From positions 2,666,001-2,730,000 of the forward strand of contig NZ_JAPDFT010000001.1 of NCBI RefSeq assembly GCF_025949665.1: a stretch of DNA of 64,000 nt, given 5' to 3'. Shown here piece after piece: positions 1 through 7,993 of this stretch. The notes under the pieces are model-generated. The model was not told where the DNA came from. It saw only the letters and a list, made by a program, of their open reading frames with translations, and searched no databases. Position numbers and translations under genes: made by a program. Position 1 is the first letter of the stretch; every line of letters begins with the position of its first letter. Origin of the DNA: Chryseobacterium viscerum. Its GTDB lineage: Bacteria; Bacteroidota; Bacteroidia; Flavobacteriales; Weeksellaceae.

Positions 1-44
1 TATACTGCTACAAGTACAGAAGCTGCAAGGATGAATTTTTTCAT
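1..44 (-). CDS. N-terminus of a secreted protein (cut by window edge)
   Basis: Only the first 14 codons are in the window. They read as a lysine pair followed by a hydrophobic stretch (MKKFILAASVLVAV), which is a typical Sec signal peptide start. The gene lies 21 bp downstream of the HmuY-like lipoprotein gene on the same strand, so it is probably the third gene of the receptor/HmuY operon and may also serve iron or haem uptake. The mature protein is not visible, so its function cannot be stated. Confidence 0.6.
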   Translation of the reverse strand, partial: MKKFILAASVLVAV

Positions 45-65
45 GATATACTATTATTTGATTAT

Positions 66-1181
66 TTATAAAGGTTCAAATTCAAAATTGGTGTAACCAC
101 GGTTTCCGTTTTCGTCTTTCATTTTGTTGAATCTCAGTTTAAAGTAGAAACCTTCAGCGTCTTTCAACACAAAGAAGCGGTCTGAATACACAAAAGGAAC
201 CGGATTGGTTGCTGTACCGGTAGTAGTTCTCCACTTATCTCCAATGGCTCTATGATCATTAAAAACAAATTTGGCAGGCTCAACGTCTTTCAGTTTAAAT
301 GCAGTGTAAGCCTGATCCAGATTTCCTGTAACGCTTACCTGGTAAGCACCTACTCCATTCAATGTATTAGTAGTTACAAAATCTGCGTAGAAGTAGCTTC
401 CTGCACTGGTTGTAGGTCCCATGAATACTTCATTGGTAAATGTTGTGAACGCGATGTCCCATTTTTTCTTCTTAGGTTGAATTTTTACCGGAGTTCCTGT
501 TTTCAGGTTGAAGAACGAAAAGTTGTGTTCTGTATCTTTAGTAATGATATATTCTTTGATATCAGCTCCTGTTGCATTCACATCAGCATAACGGATTTTA
601 TATCCATTCTGAACTCTTAGAATCTGAATTTTTTTCCACCCTCTCGGATCACCGGACAATGAAACGGAACCTGCCCCGATATTGGCTGCTGAAGGTATTT
701 CCCTTCCAAGATTGATCAGATAAACAGGATTATCAGCGTCATTTTCTTTGATAGCATCAATTCCTGAAGTCTGAGTCAGAAAATTACCGTTAGGATTGTC
801 AATATATTTCATATTGGCAGCATCAAATGTTCCCACCTGAGCTATTTCTTTCAAGCTTGCTGTATCAGTATCTTTTACTTTACTGATATCGGTAGCATCT
901 GGTATTTTAATAACCGTCATGGCAAGAGATCCGTTCATAATTACACGAAATTCATCTCCTGTATAAAAACCAAGATCCCAATCTGTTCTGCTGTTAACAG
1001 CCGGATTGGTGTAATCACTCAGATCAATCCAAACCTGATTAGGTTCTGTAGGGCCACCGATTTTTACATTCACTTCTGATCCGGTCATAGGAGGAACCGG
1101 AACCGGGTCTTCATCTGCAGAGAGGCAAGACTGTGTGGCAGCCATGATGGAAAGAACAGATAATATTTTTAAATACTTCAT
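66..1181 (-). CDS. HmuY-like haem-binding surface lipoprotein
   Basis: The 371-residue product starts with a lipoprotein signal peptide (Cys19 after AATQS). Acidic residues follow the Cys (SADED), resembling the flavobacterial lipoprotein export signal, so surface exposure is likely. The body has HmuY-type landmarks: NQVWIDLSD, TDWDLGFYTGDEFRVIMNG near the N-terminus and KKKWDIAFTTFTNEVFMG in the middle. HmuY proteins are haemophore-like lipoproteins that pass haem to a partner TonB-dependent receptor. That fits the context, since a receptor gene ends 13 bp upstream on the same strand and the two are probably co-transcribed. Ligand specificity (haem or another iron source) is inferred from family and neighbour. 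Confidence 0.8.
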   Translation of the reverse strand: MKYLKILSVLSIMAATQSCLSADEDPVPVPPMTGSEVNVKIGGPTEPNQVWIDLSDYTNPAVNSRTDWDLGFYTGDEFRVIMNGSLAMTVIKIPDATDISKVKDTDTASLKEIAQVGTFDAANMKYIDNPNGNFLTQTSGIDAIKENDADNPVYLINLGREIPSAANIGAGSVSLSGDPRGWKKIQILRVQNGYKIRYADVNATGADIKEYIITKDTEHNFSFFNLKTGTPVKIQPKKKKWDIAFTTFTNEVFMGPTTSAGSYFYADFVTTNTLNGVGAYQVSVTGNLDQAYTAFKLKDVEPAKFVFNDHRAIGDKWRTTTGTATNPVPFVYSDRFFVLKDAEGFYFKLRFNKMKDENGNRGYTNFEFEPL

Positions 1182-1194
1182 AACAGTAACTTAT

Positions 1195-3300
1195 TTAAAA
1201 TTGAAACATTAATCGGGCAAAATAGCTTCTGCCATAGTATAAATTAACAAACCCATTCGCTGCTGTATGGGCTGAGCCGGCAACTGCTGTAGAGTTTAAT
1301 CTTGTTACATCAAATATATTTTTTACCCCGGCAGAAATTTCAAAATGCTTATTCCAGAAAGGCTGGCTTACAATAAAATCCATCATATGGAAGCTGTCTA
1401 CTTTTCCCAGACGGAAACCACCTGTTCCGTCAGATACATAAATTCTGTCCGGACCTGTGAATTTGTAGTAAAGAGCAAAATTGGTATCAGTATTTTTAAG
1501 TTTATAGGTTGCTGAAGCTCCTGCCTGTACCAAATACTGGAAATCTGTAGGAGAAGAAGATGTTAATTCATTCATTGATACCGACGTACCGTTTACAGAA
1601 CCTCTTAAAGACAGGGCAAACTGATCTTTTCTGACATCTACGTTGGCTGAGAACAATAGGTTTTTATAGGTATTAAGGTTCATGTATTTGTAGGTAGAAG
1701 GTTGTTTTACCACTACCATTTCAATTCTGTCACGCACATCCAGATATAATGCATCCACTCCGTAAGCGATTTTCCAGCCATTATCTACAGAAAAATTCTG
1801 ATTCCAGAAAAGTCCTGCTGAGAACCCTTTTTCAGGATTTAAATCCGGATTTCCCTGTACATCATGGTTAAGATTTACAAAATAGGTGTACAGCTCATCA
1901 TATTTAGGAAAACGGTTTGCAGATCCCACGATGGCTCTAAGATTTGAATTCTCGGAAGTTTTATATCTTGCTGATAAAGAGTAGTTGTACTGATTGTTAA
2001 AGTTCTCACTAAGGGAAAGTCTTACTCCCGGTCTTAAAGAAAATCTGTCTGAAACGTTCCATTCTGCAGAAAGGAAATTGGAATAGGTGAATATCTTTCT
2101 TTTTACTGCTTCACCAAAGAAGTCTCCGGCGATCAAAGCAGCATAACCATTAGTGTAATCCAGTTCATAACCCAGCTGGAAATCAAAAACTTTACTATCC
2201 AGAAAATTACTGAACATTCCTCTTGAATAGATAACATCTGTTTTATAGTAAGATTTTTCGTCCTGACGGCTCTTTATCGCTCTGTTTGGAATATCGTAAT
2301 TGTAGTCATAATATTTTCTGTCCTGATTCTGATACGAGAAGTCTCCCATGTATCGGATATGTCCCAGATTGGTCTGTATATTGAACTGGTGCACCCAGCG
2401 GTCAGTATTGTACTTTCTGTCTCTACTTTCATAAGATACTCCACCCATTCCGTCATTAAGCGGGTTCCGGCTTACTTCCGGGTTGTAGAAGTTAAAATTC
2501 TCATTAAGATAGGACAGTTTGTAGAAAAATGTTGTTTTATTTTTTGTATACCTTAACAATGCTGAGGCATCATACTGATCTTTCGGGTTCCACTCATACC
2601 CTCTCTGGTTATCCTGTCCGAAATATTTGTAGCCTTTGCTTTCTCCTTCATATCCCATAAACTGATTATGGTTGAAATTGATGCTTGCAAACCATTCGTT
2701 GCTGATATTATAATCTATATTCAGGTTCTGAATATGTCTTCCGTTCCCTCTTTTCTTAAGATCGTAATTGTCTATCACTGTTTCTTCCTGTACGGAGCCT
2801 CTTACACTTACTTTTTTTGTACTGGTTTTCTTTGTAATAATATTGATTACCCCGGCAACAGCACCATTTCCATATTCTACACCCATACTTCCTTTTACAA
2901 TTTCAATTCTTTCGATATTGCTTAAGGTAATTTTGGTAAGGTCAATATTGCTTCCCAGTCCTGTATCTCCTACTACCGGAATATTATCTATAAGAATTTT
3001 CACATAATCTCCATTAAGTCCCATGATATTGGCGGTGGAATTTCCTGAACGGGTATCCGGAGTGATCTGTATGTTAAGACTTTGATTTAAAACCTCGGCA
3101 ACATTAGTGGCTGCCATATTTTTAATCTGTTCTGCATCAATGACATCAACCTTATATATGGATTTGTTAATAGACTGCTGCATGTACTGTCCTGTAATAA
3201 CAACTTCTTCAATTTTCTTTTGATTAAGAGAATCCTTTTCTTGCGCATTCATCCATATGGCTACGGATAATGATAGAACGGAAAGCACTTTCTTCTTCAT
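1195..3300 (-). CDS. TonB-dependent outer-membrane receptor (haem/iron type)
   Basis: The product is about 701 residues. A start at 3300 is chosen because MKKKVLSVLSLSVAIW then begins a clean signal peptide; an in-frame ATG at 3345 would put 15 untypical residues before it. A plug domain follows (EEVVITGQ, then RIEIVKGSMGVEYGNGAVAGV, read here in parts), and then a long beta-barrel ending in aromatic FARLMFQF. Such receptors import siderophores, haem or cobalamin using TonB energy. The HmuY-like lipoprotein gene directly downstream points to haem (HmuR-like). The upstream region shared with the divergent T9SS gene carries a -7 box (TATATTTG, 3326 to 3319) and Fur-like palindromes, so iron repression is likely. 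Confidence 0.88.
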   Translation of the reverse strand: MKKKVLSVLSLSVAIWMNAQEKDSLNQKKIEEVVITGQYMQQSINKSIYKVDVIDAEQIKNMAATNVAEVLNQSLNIQITPDTRSGNSTANIMGLNGDYVKILIDNIPVVGDTGLGSNIDLTKITLSNIERIEIVKGSMGVEYGNGAVAGVINIITKKTSTKKVSVRGSVQEETVIDNYDLKKRGNGRHIQNLNIDYNISNEWFASINFNHNQFMGYEGESKGYKYFGQDNQRGYEWNPKDQYDASALLRYTKNKTTFFYKLSYLNENFNFYNPEVSRNPLNDGMGGVSYESRDRKYNTDRWVHQFNIQTNLGHIRYMGDFSYQNQDRKYYDYNYDIPNRAIKSRQDEKSYYKTDVIYSRGMFSNFLDSKVFDFQLGYELDYTNGYAALIAGDFFGEAVKRKIFTYSNFLSAEWNVSDRFSLRPGVRLSLSENFNNQYNYSLSARYKTSENSNLRAIVGSANRFPKYDELYTYFVNLNHDVQGNPDLNPEKGFSAGLFWNQNFSVDNGWKIAYGVDALYLDVRDRIEMVVVKQPSTYKYMNLNTYKNLLFSANVDVRKDQFALSLRGSVNGTSVSMNELTSSSPTDFQYLVQAGASATYKLKNTDTNFALYYKFTGPDRIYVSDGTGGFRLGKVDSFHMMDFIVSQPFWNKHFEISAGVKNIFDVTRLNSTAVAGSAHTAANGFVNLYYGRSYFARLMFQF

Positions 3301-3318
3301 AAGGGCACAAATTTTCGA

Positions 3319-3326
3319 CAAATATA
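3319..3326 (-). promoter_or_regulatory. -7 element of the TonB receptor operon
   Basis: On the minus strand this reads TATATTTG, matching the Bacteroidota -7 consensus TAnnTTTG. Transcription would begin about 13 bp before the ATG at 3300. The Fur-like box at 3333-3353 covers the expected -33 area. Confidence 0.55.
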
Positions 3327-3330
3327 AAAC

Positions 3331-3385
3331 TTTATTTAGACTCATTAAAAATAAATATATATTTTTGTGGAATAATTCTAAATAA
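3331..3385 (+). promoter_or_regulatory. Promoter with paired Fur-like palindromes (copy 1)
   Basis: This 55-bp segment matches 4326-4380 at 52 of 55 positions. It holds a -7 box TATTTTTG (3360-3367) with TTAG 20 bp upstream. Two imperfect palindromes resemble TATTTAGA-N-TCTAAATA: one at 3333-3353 over the -33 region, and one at 3364-3384 over the -7/+1 region. The location between a TonB receptor and an iron-related secreted gene suggests a Fur operator; that identity is inferred. Confidence 0.6.
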
Positions 3386-3395
3386 AAATAATCTC

Positions 3396-4202
3396 ATGAA
3401 ATTAAAATTACTTTTAGGAACTCTGATGTTTACAGCCTTAACAGCGAATGCTCAGGTATCTAACATCAATGAAAATTTCAATAATTTTACAGCGGGGAAT
3501 ACTACTTTCCCTCAGTTTGGATGGTCTGCCATCGTTGCACCAATAACCGGCGAGTTTCCTCCTGTACCTCCAAGAATGATTGTAGCAGGAGATTCCAACA
3601 GATTCGTTCAGTCATATGCAGGAAATAATGCAACAGGTTCTTCTTACCTGATTTCTCCACAGGTTGAAACTCCAACCGGAAATAAAACCTTAACTTTTGA
3701 TACTACTTTGGTATCTCCATCTCCCGGTCCGGGAAGTATCCAGATAGGAGTAGCATCCAATCCGGCGGATATGTCAACTTTTGTTCCTGTAGGAAACCCT
3801 ATCAATGTATCGGTTATTGGTACGGTTCAGAATATCAGCGTAAATATTCCGGCATCCACAGGTTCATATATTGTATTTAAATTCACTCCTACTGCTACAC
3901 ACGTTGCAATTCAGGTTGATAATGTAGTCTATAATACTACAGCTTCTTTAGGAGTAAATGATCACAATAAAGTAACAGAAAACATCAGATTTGCCTTAAA
4001 CTCTGATCAAACAGCATTGGAATTTATATCAAAAAAAGGCCTTAAAAATGTACTTATTTACTCTGCTGCAGGACAAAAAGCAGCAGAAGGAAAACCCAAC
4101 GGACAAAAATTCGACATCAGTACTCTTCAGACTGGAGTATATTACATGAATATTGAAACTGCGGAAGGGAAACTGATCCAATCAAAATTCATTAAAAAAT
4201 AA
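3396..4202 (+). CDS. Secreted protein with T9SS C-terminal sorting domain
   Basis: The 268-residue protein has a signal peptide (MKLKLLLGTLMFTALTANAQ). A beta-rich domain of the choice-of-anchor type follows (ENFNNF near the N-terminus, SYLISPQVETP in the middle). The C-terminus is a sorting domain, with NVLIYSAAGQKAAEG, a TGVYYMNIE motif and terminal KFIKK. Proteins of this design cross the outer membrane by the type IX system. The gene is divergent from the TonB receptor and its promoter is nearly identical to that of the next gene, so it probably belongs to the same iron-responsive group. Its ligand or enzymatic role is not recognisable. Confidence 0.78.
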   Translation: MKLKLLLGTLMFTALTANAQVSNINENFNNFTAGNTTFPQFGWSAIVAPITGEFPPVPPRMIVAGDSNRFVQSYAGNNATGSSYLISPQVETPTGNKTLTFDTTLVSPSPGPGSIQIGVASNPADMSTFVPVGNPINVSVIGTVQNISVNIPASTGSYIVFKFTPTATHVAIQVDNVVYNTTASLGVNDHNKVTENIRFALNSDQTALEFISKKGLKNVLIYSAAGQKAAEGKPNGQKFDISTLQTGVYYMNIETAEGKLIQSKFIKK

Positions 4203-4231
4203 GGTTTATTAGACTATTATTTGCCTTTTTT

Positions 4232-4264
4232 AAAGCCGGCGGGATGTCTCCTTCCGGCTTTTTT
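4232..4264 (+). terminator. Rho-independent terminator
   Basis: An AAAGCCGG / CCGGCTTT stem with a 14-nt loop is followed by a T run, 30 bp after the T9SS protein stop codon. Confidence 0.7.
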
Positions 4265-4325
4265 ATGCTCTTATTTTCCCTTAGCCAATAGATGATTAAA
4301 ATAAAAACACGATAAAAATCATGTT

Positions 4326-4380
4326 TTTATTTAGAATCATTAAAAATAATTATATATTTTTGTGGAATCATTCTAAATAA
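4326..4380 (+). promoter_or_regulatory. Promoter with paired Fur-like palindromes (copy 2)
   Basis: This is the second copy of the 55-bp segment (52/55 matches to 3331-3385). The outer arms ATTTAGAAT and ATTCTAAAT form an inverted repeat around the core promoter TTAG (4331-4334), N20, TATTTTTG (4355-4362). The expected start of transcription is about 32 bp before the ATG at 4399. Fur control is inferred from palindrome shape and gene content. Confidence 0.6.
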
Positions 4381-4398
4381 GGATTTAAAAAATAAGTT

Positions 4399-5691
4399 AT
4401 GAAAACAAAACTATTATTGGCTTCAGTATTGGCAATGTCTGTTCAGCAGACTGTTTTGGCACAAACTGACGCACAGGGATACTCACAGGTAAATATGACA
4501 ATGGGGAGCGGATACCAAAACAGAGTGTTCGTAAACCTTGCAGATGGTAATATGGTTTCTCAGCCTGCCAATACCTGGGATGTTGCTTTTTATAGAAATT
4601 CAAACTACGCATTCGGATCAAGAATAAATGATGCAAAAGATATCGAAGTATTCACTGCCTCAACCAATTTAGCTGACTGGGACAACATCAGCATCAGCAA
4701 CGAATCTTCATGGGGAGCTCCTCTTTATAACCCGGACCAGACAACTGACTGGAGCCAGGGAGCTTTTGAACAAGGGCCTGTAACATCACCAAACCCTAAT
4801 ATCCCTTCAACAGGATGGGGAGTTTATAACCCAATCAATCACCATATTCAGGGAAAAGCTATTTTTGTTTTAAAATACCCTTCAGGAACATACATCAAAT
4901 TTGCCATTGAAGATGCTTTTGCAGGATATACTTTTAAATATTCAAAATGGAATGGTACTTCATGGGGAGCTACAGAAACCAGAACAATCGCTAACGGAAC
5001 GGATGATTCTTATTTCAATTATTTCTCATTTGATACAGGAGCAAAAGTTCCTAGTCTGGAGCCGTCCAGAACTGCATGGGATTTCATATTTACTAAATAT
5101 TACACATTCTATATGGGTGTACAGATGTATCCGCTTTCAGGAGCAATCCAGAGCCCAAATATCAAAGTGGCCATGGTGCAGCCGGAAACTCAGGCTACAA
5201 CAGCTTATACAATTCCTGCCACAGCAAGCTTCTCATCAGCTATTACTACTGTAGGACACTCCTGGAAAGGGATCGGAACCGTTAAAAGTGATGTTGTATA
5301 CTACGTCAAAAAAGGAAATGATTACTACAGAATGTACTTCACCACAAACGGCGGTGCAACTACAGGAAATATGTATTTCAAATACAAGAAGATTACTGAA
5401 ACATTAGGTATTACTGAAGTTGGAAAAAAGGCATCTTTTGGAATCTATCCTAACCCGGCAACAGCTGATAAAAAAGTAACTGTTCTTTTTGATGTTAAAG
5501 AAAAGGCAAGCAACAAAGGAAATGTAGAAGTTTATGATCTTACCGGTAAAAAGGTATACTCTGCTGAACTTACCAACCAGGCAGGATTCTACAAACAAGA
5601 TTTGAATCTTTCTACACTTACATCAGGAAATTACCTTGTAAAAATTACTTACGGAGGCCATTCGGAAACGAAAAAGCTTATCGTAAAATAA
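4399..5691 (+). CDS. HmuY-like domain protein with T9SS sorting domain
   Basis: The 430-residue protein has a signal peptide ending near LAQ. Its main domain has the same spaced landmarks as the HmuY-like lipoprotein at 66-1181: QNRVFVNLADGNM, NTWDVAFYRNSNYAFGSR, and later RTAWDFIFTKYYTFYMGVQ. Instead of a lipid anchor, it ends in a type A T9SS sorting domain (FGIYPNPATADKK, VYDLTGKKVY, GNYLVKITYGG, KKLIVK). It therefore looks like a haem- or iron-compound-binding protein released or surface-attached through type IX secretion. The promoter copy shared with 3396-4202 supports joint control. Haem binding is inferred from resemblance only. Confidence 0.72.
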   Translation: MKTKLLLASVLAMSVQQTVLAQTDAQGYSQVNMTMGSGYQNRVFVNLADGNMVSQPANTWDVAFYRNSNYAFGSRINDAKDIEVFTASTNLADWDNISISNESSWGAPLYNPDQTTDWSQGAFEQGPVTSPNPNIPSTGWGVYNPINHHIQGKAIFVLKYPSGTYIKFAIEDAFAGYTFKYSKWNGTSWGATETRTIANGTDDSYFNYFSFDTGAKVPSLEPSRTAWDFIFTKYYTFYMGVQMYPLSGAIQSPNIKVAMVQPETQATTAYTIPATASFSSAITTVGHSWKGIGTVKSDVVYYVKKGNDYYRMYFTTNGGATTGNMYFKYKKITETLGITEVGKKASFGIYPNPATADKKVTVLFDVKEKASNKGNVEVYDLTGKKVYSAELTNQAGFYKQDLNLSTLTSGNYLVKITYGGHSETKKLIVK

Positions 5692-5726
5692 ATATTTTAT
5701 TTTAATACTTTCTATTTTTTCTAATA

Positions 5727-5760
5727 AAAAGGCGGTTTCAGAGTATTGAAACCGCCTTTT
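5727..5760 (+). terminator. Rho-independent terminator
   Basis: A strong stem AAAAGGCGGTTTCA / TGAAACCGCCTTTT with a 6-nt loop lies 35 bp after the HmuY-T9SS gene. Confidence 0.8.
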
Positions 5761-5862
5761 ATTTTTCCAGCTATGAGTGAACTTAAAGATTCATGAAACG
5801 AATAGTTTATGCACTATCCATTAAATCTTTCAATCTTTAAATTTTTAAATTCTTCTATAGCA

Positions 5863-6153
5863 TTAATATATTTTAAACCCTTTATAAACCTCTGCTGAGC
5901 TCTCCATGATTTTGGAAGCATCTTTACGGAAATCCAAAAGGTGGTCCTGGCCATTATGTCTGTTGTGATGTTCTACACTTTCCCAAAGCTCAATCAGGAA
6001 AAAAGTTCCTTTATTATCTTTATCTTCAATAAGGTCATACTGCAGACAGCCCTCTTCTTTTCTTGTTTCTTTCACAAGGTTCTGAAACAGCTCTACGGCA
6101 TCCATCAGATAATTTTCATTAAACTTAAAAAGTGCAATGATATGTAAATTCAT
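5863..6153 (-). CDS. ABM-family quinol monooxygenase (YgiN-like)
   Basis: The 96-residue protein has the compact antibiotic biosynthesis monooxygenase fold. The signs are an N-terminal strand (MNLHIIALFKF), an EEGCLQYDL strand after the first helix, FFLIELWES and HNRHNGQDHLLDF. Members act as small dimeric oxygenases on quinols or related aromatics without metal or flavin. The typical length is about 95-105 residues, so it is complete. It stands alone between convergent or unrelated genes and no substrate can be assigned. Confidence 0.75.
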   Translation of the reverse strand: MNLHIIALFKFNENYLMDAVELFQNLVKETRKEEGCLQYDLIEDKDNKGTFFLIELWESVEHHNRHNGQDHLLDFRKDASKIMESSAEVYKGFKIY

Positions 6154-6241
6154 GTTCTAATATTTAGTGATGTAAAAGTAAAATATTTTCAAAACCGAAT
6201 ATCTTTTTAGACCCTTTATTTTTCAATACAATGCATAATTT

Positions 6242-7129
6242 TTAATTAAAAACTGATTTATAAATAGTTATAGAGCTCATCACAATCACCAATATTCCGA
6301 TAATCACAAACATTTTCTTCACAGGAAGTTTTGCAGTAAGCATCGCTGAAAAAGGTGCCGTAATAATTCCGCCTATCAAAAGGCCGAGAATGATATTCCA
6401 ATGCTGAATTCCCAGAGTAAAGAAAAAGGTAACAGCAGCTGTTATGGTGAGAATAAATTTGGCTACGGTAGAGCTTCCTACAGCAAATCTTGGAGTAAAC
6501 GCATTTTTAATCAAGGTTCCAGTTACCAGAGGGCCCCAGCCTCCGCCTGCAAAAGAGTCTATAAAACCTCCTATCACTCCCAGCCTGGTAAGATTGGTTC
6601 TTCTTTTCAATGCTTTATTTTGTTTTTCTTTAAAAGCATTCGATAAAATCTGAATCCCTAGATATAAAGTATAAAAAGCAATCAGCGTTTTGGTGATCTT
6701 AGCATAATATTCTCCAAGGTAAGTAAGACTTATCGCACCAATAATGGCCCCAATAACTGCTGGTACTGCAAGTTTCTTCACTAAACTTTTACTTACATTT
6801 TTCAATCTGATATGGCTGAGACTTCCAGCAGCCGTCGTAAAACTTTCTGCCGAATGGATACTTGCACTCACAATATGCGGCGGAATATTCAGAAGCATGA
6901 GTGTGGTGGTACAGATCACACCATACCCCATTCCCATTGATCCTGCTACAATTTCTGCAAAAACTCCTACCAGAAGCATCCAGTAAAAAATGTAATTATC
7001 TTTTGCTAAAATGTTCAGGAGTTCATCCAGATATCCCAGTTCATACATTGAAAAAACAGCAATAGATATAATGACAGCTGTCACAAAAAGGACATTAAGC
7101 CTTACCTGAATTTTTCTTGAAATCACCAT
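6242..7129 (-). CDS. TauE/SafE family sulfite/anion exporter (TSUP)
   Basis: The 295-residue membrane protein has about eight hydrophobic segments. It shows the two TSUP repeats, each with a glycine-rich turn (AGSMGMGYGV near residue 62 and FAGGGWGPLV in the second half). The family exports sulfite, sulfonates or related organosulfur anions across the inner membrane. It starts 1 bp after a small conserved-looking ORF and follows an Rrf2 regulator gene on the same strand, so a three-gene operon controlled by sulfur or Fe-S status is likely. A second, distinct TauE/SafE protein lies at 38345-39127. Confidence 0.82.
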   Translation of the reverse strand: MVISRKIQVRLNVLFVTAVIISIAVFSMYELGYLDELLNILAKDNYIFYWMLLVGVFAEIVAGSMGMGYGVICTTTLMLLNIPPHIVSASIHSAESFTTAAGSLSHIRLKNVSKSLVKKLAVPAVIGAIIGAISLTYLGEYYAKITKTLIAFYTLYLGIQILSNAFKEKQNKALKRRTNLTRLGVIGGFIDSFAGGGWGPLVTGTLIKNAFTPRFAVGSSTVAKFILTITAAVTFFFTLGIQHWNIILGLLIGGIITAPFSAMLTAKLPVKKMFVIIGILVIVMSSITIYKSVFN

Positions 7130-7130
7130 A

Positions 7131-7322
7131 TCACAGAATCATTTTAGAGTATACTACTTCATTATCAAAATCATCGAGAATAAAGACATTTAACAATTGT
7201 CTGCCAATCGCATTTCTGCAAATAGATTTTTTTTCAGATAAGGTGAATGCAGCAGCTGTATTCACTGTTGTATTGAAAGGTGTAAGCTTTTGTAATCGGT
7301 GTTCTTCTTCTTTTGAAATCAT
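7131..7322 (-). CDS. Small hypothetical protein in Rrf2-TSUP operon
   Basis: This 63-residue ORF is preceded by a purine-rich AGGAAG at a plausible distance from its ATG. It lies between the Rrf2 gene (89 bp upstream) and the TauE/SafE gene (1 bp downstream). It is soluble, with no signal peptide and a single Cys (SICRNAIGRQLL). The tight spacing suggests it is translated, but I recognise no family. It could be a fragment of a longer protein. Confidence 0.5.
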   Translation of the reverse strand: MISKEEEHRLQKLTPFNTTVNTAAAFTLSEKKSICRNAIGRQLLNVFILDDFDNEVVYSKMIL

Positions 7323-7411
7323 AATTTCTTCCTTTGAAGTATTGCAAATATCTGATAAAAATATTTATTCTACAAAATAAGTAGACTAATAATTCAAAAA
7401 AAAGGATCAGG

Positions 7412-7819
7412 TCAGTCGACCAGATCCATTAAAGTTTTTTTCTCCAGGATATTCAGTGAAGCATCCCGAACTTCTATCAGTACATCATGAAGTCCGCAGT
7501 GGTCTTCATTGCAGTCGTCACATTTTTCATAAAAATTCAGACTTACACAAGGAAGCATAGCAATAGGTCCGTTTACAAGACGAATGATTTTGGCCAGTTT
7601 AACATTTTCAGGTTTTTCCTTCAGAAAATATCCTCCGCCTTTTCCCTTTTTACTATCAAGAATTTCCGCTTTTTTCAGTTCAAGCAGAATATTTTCCAAA
7701 AACTTTAAAGGAATCTTTTTGTGTTCCGCAATTTCAGAAATAAGAATTGGACCTTCATTTCTTTTTTCTACAAGATATGAAAGTGCCTTAAACGCATATT
7801 GAGATTTTTTTGAAAGCAT
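7412..7819 (-). CDS. Rrf2 family transcriptional regulator with Cys cluster
   Basis: Starting at MLSKKSQYAFKAL the product is 135 residues, normal for Rrf2. An ATG 30 bp further upstream would add ten untypical residues. The N-terminal winged helix is clear (ISEIAEHKKIPLKFLENIL, then KGKGGGYFL as the wing). Four cysteines follow in the order PCVSLN, CDDC, CGLHD, a pattern that in IscR/NsrR-like members ligates a Fe-S cluster and in others senses sulfur metabolites. It heads an operon with a TauE/SafE exporter, so control of sulfur export is plausible. A TATTTTTG box on the minus strand (7832 to 7825) lies only 5 bp before the ATG. Confidence 0.82.
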   Translation of the reverse strand: MLSKKSQYAFKALSYLVEKRNEGPILISEIAEHKKIPLKFLENILLELKKAEILDSKKGKGGGYFLKEKPENVKLAKIIRLVNGPIAMLPCVSLNFYEKCDDCNEDHCGLHDVLIEVRDASLNILEKKTLMDLVD

Positions 7820-7957
7820 TACAGCAAAAATAAGAAAATTGTTTAACATTTGAAAAAGACAGATAAAGCGGAAAGATAAATTGCAAATTTAAAGTCTGTC
7901 TTTACGTATTTCTGCTTAGACGGCTTATCCGTAATTTTACGGTTTCAGTACCACATT

Positions 7958-7989
7958 TTTGCCTTTCTCCTATTAAATCATTATGTTTG
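7958..7989 (+). promoter_or_regulatory. Promoter giving a probably leaderless mRNA
   Basis: TTTG (7958-7961), a 20-bp gap and TATGTTTG (7982-7989) match the Bacteroidota consensus well. Only 4 bp separate the -7 box from the ATG at 7994, so transcription is expected to start at or next to the start codon. Confidence 0.6.
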
Positions 7990-7993
7990 CCAT

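Noticed and set aside
252..620. 122-residue ORF antisense to the HmuY-like gene
   Set aside because: It lies wholly inside a well-supported gene, has no promoter or signal of its own and has an atypical Cys-rich composition.
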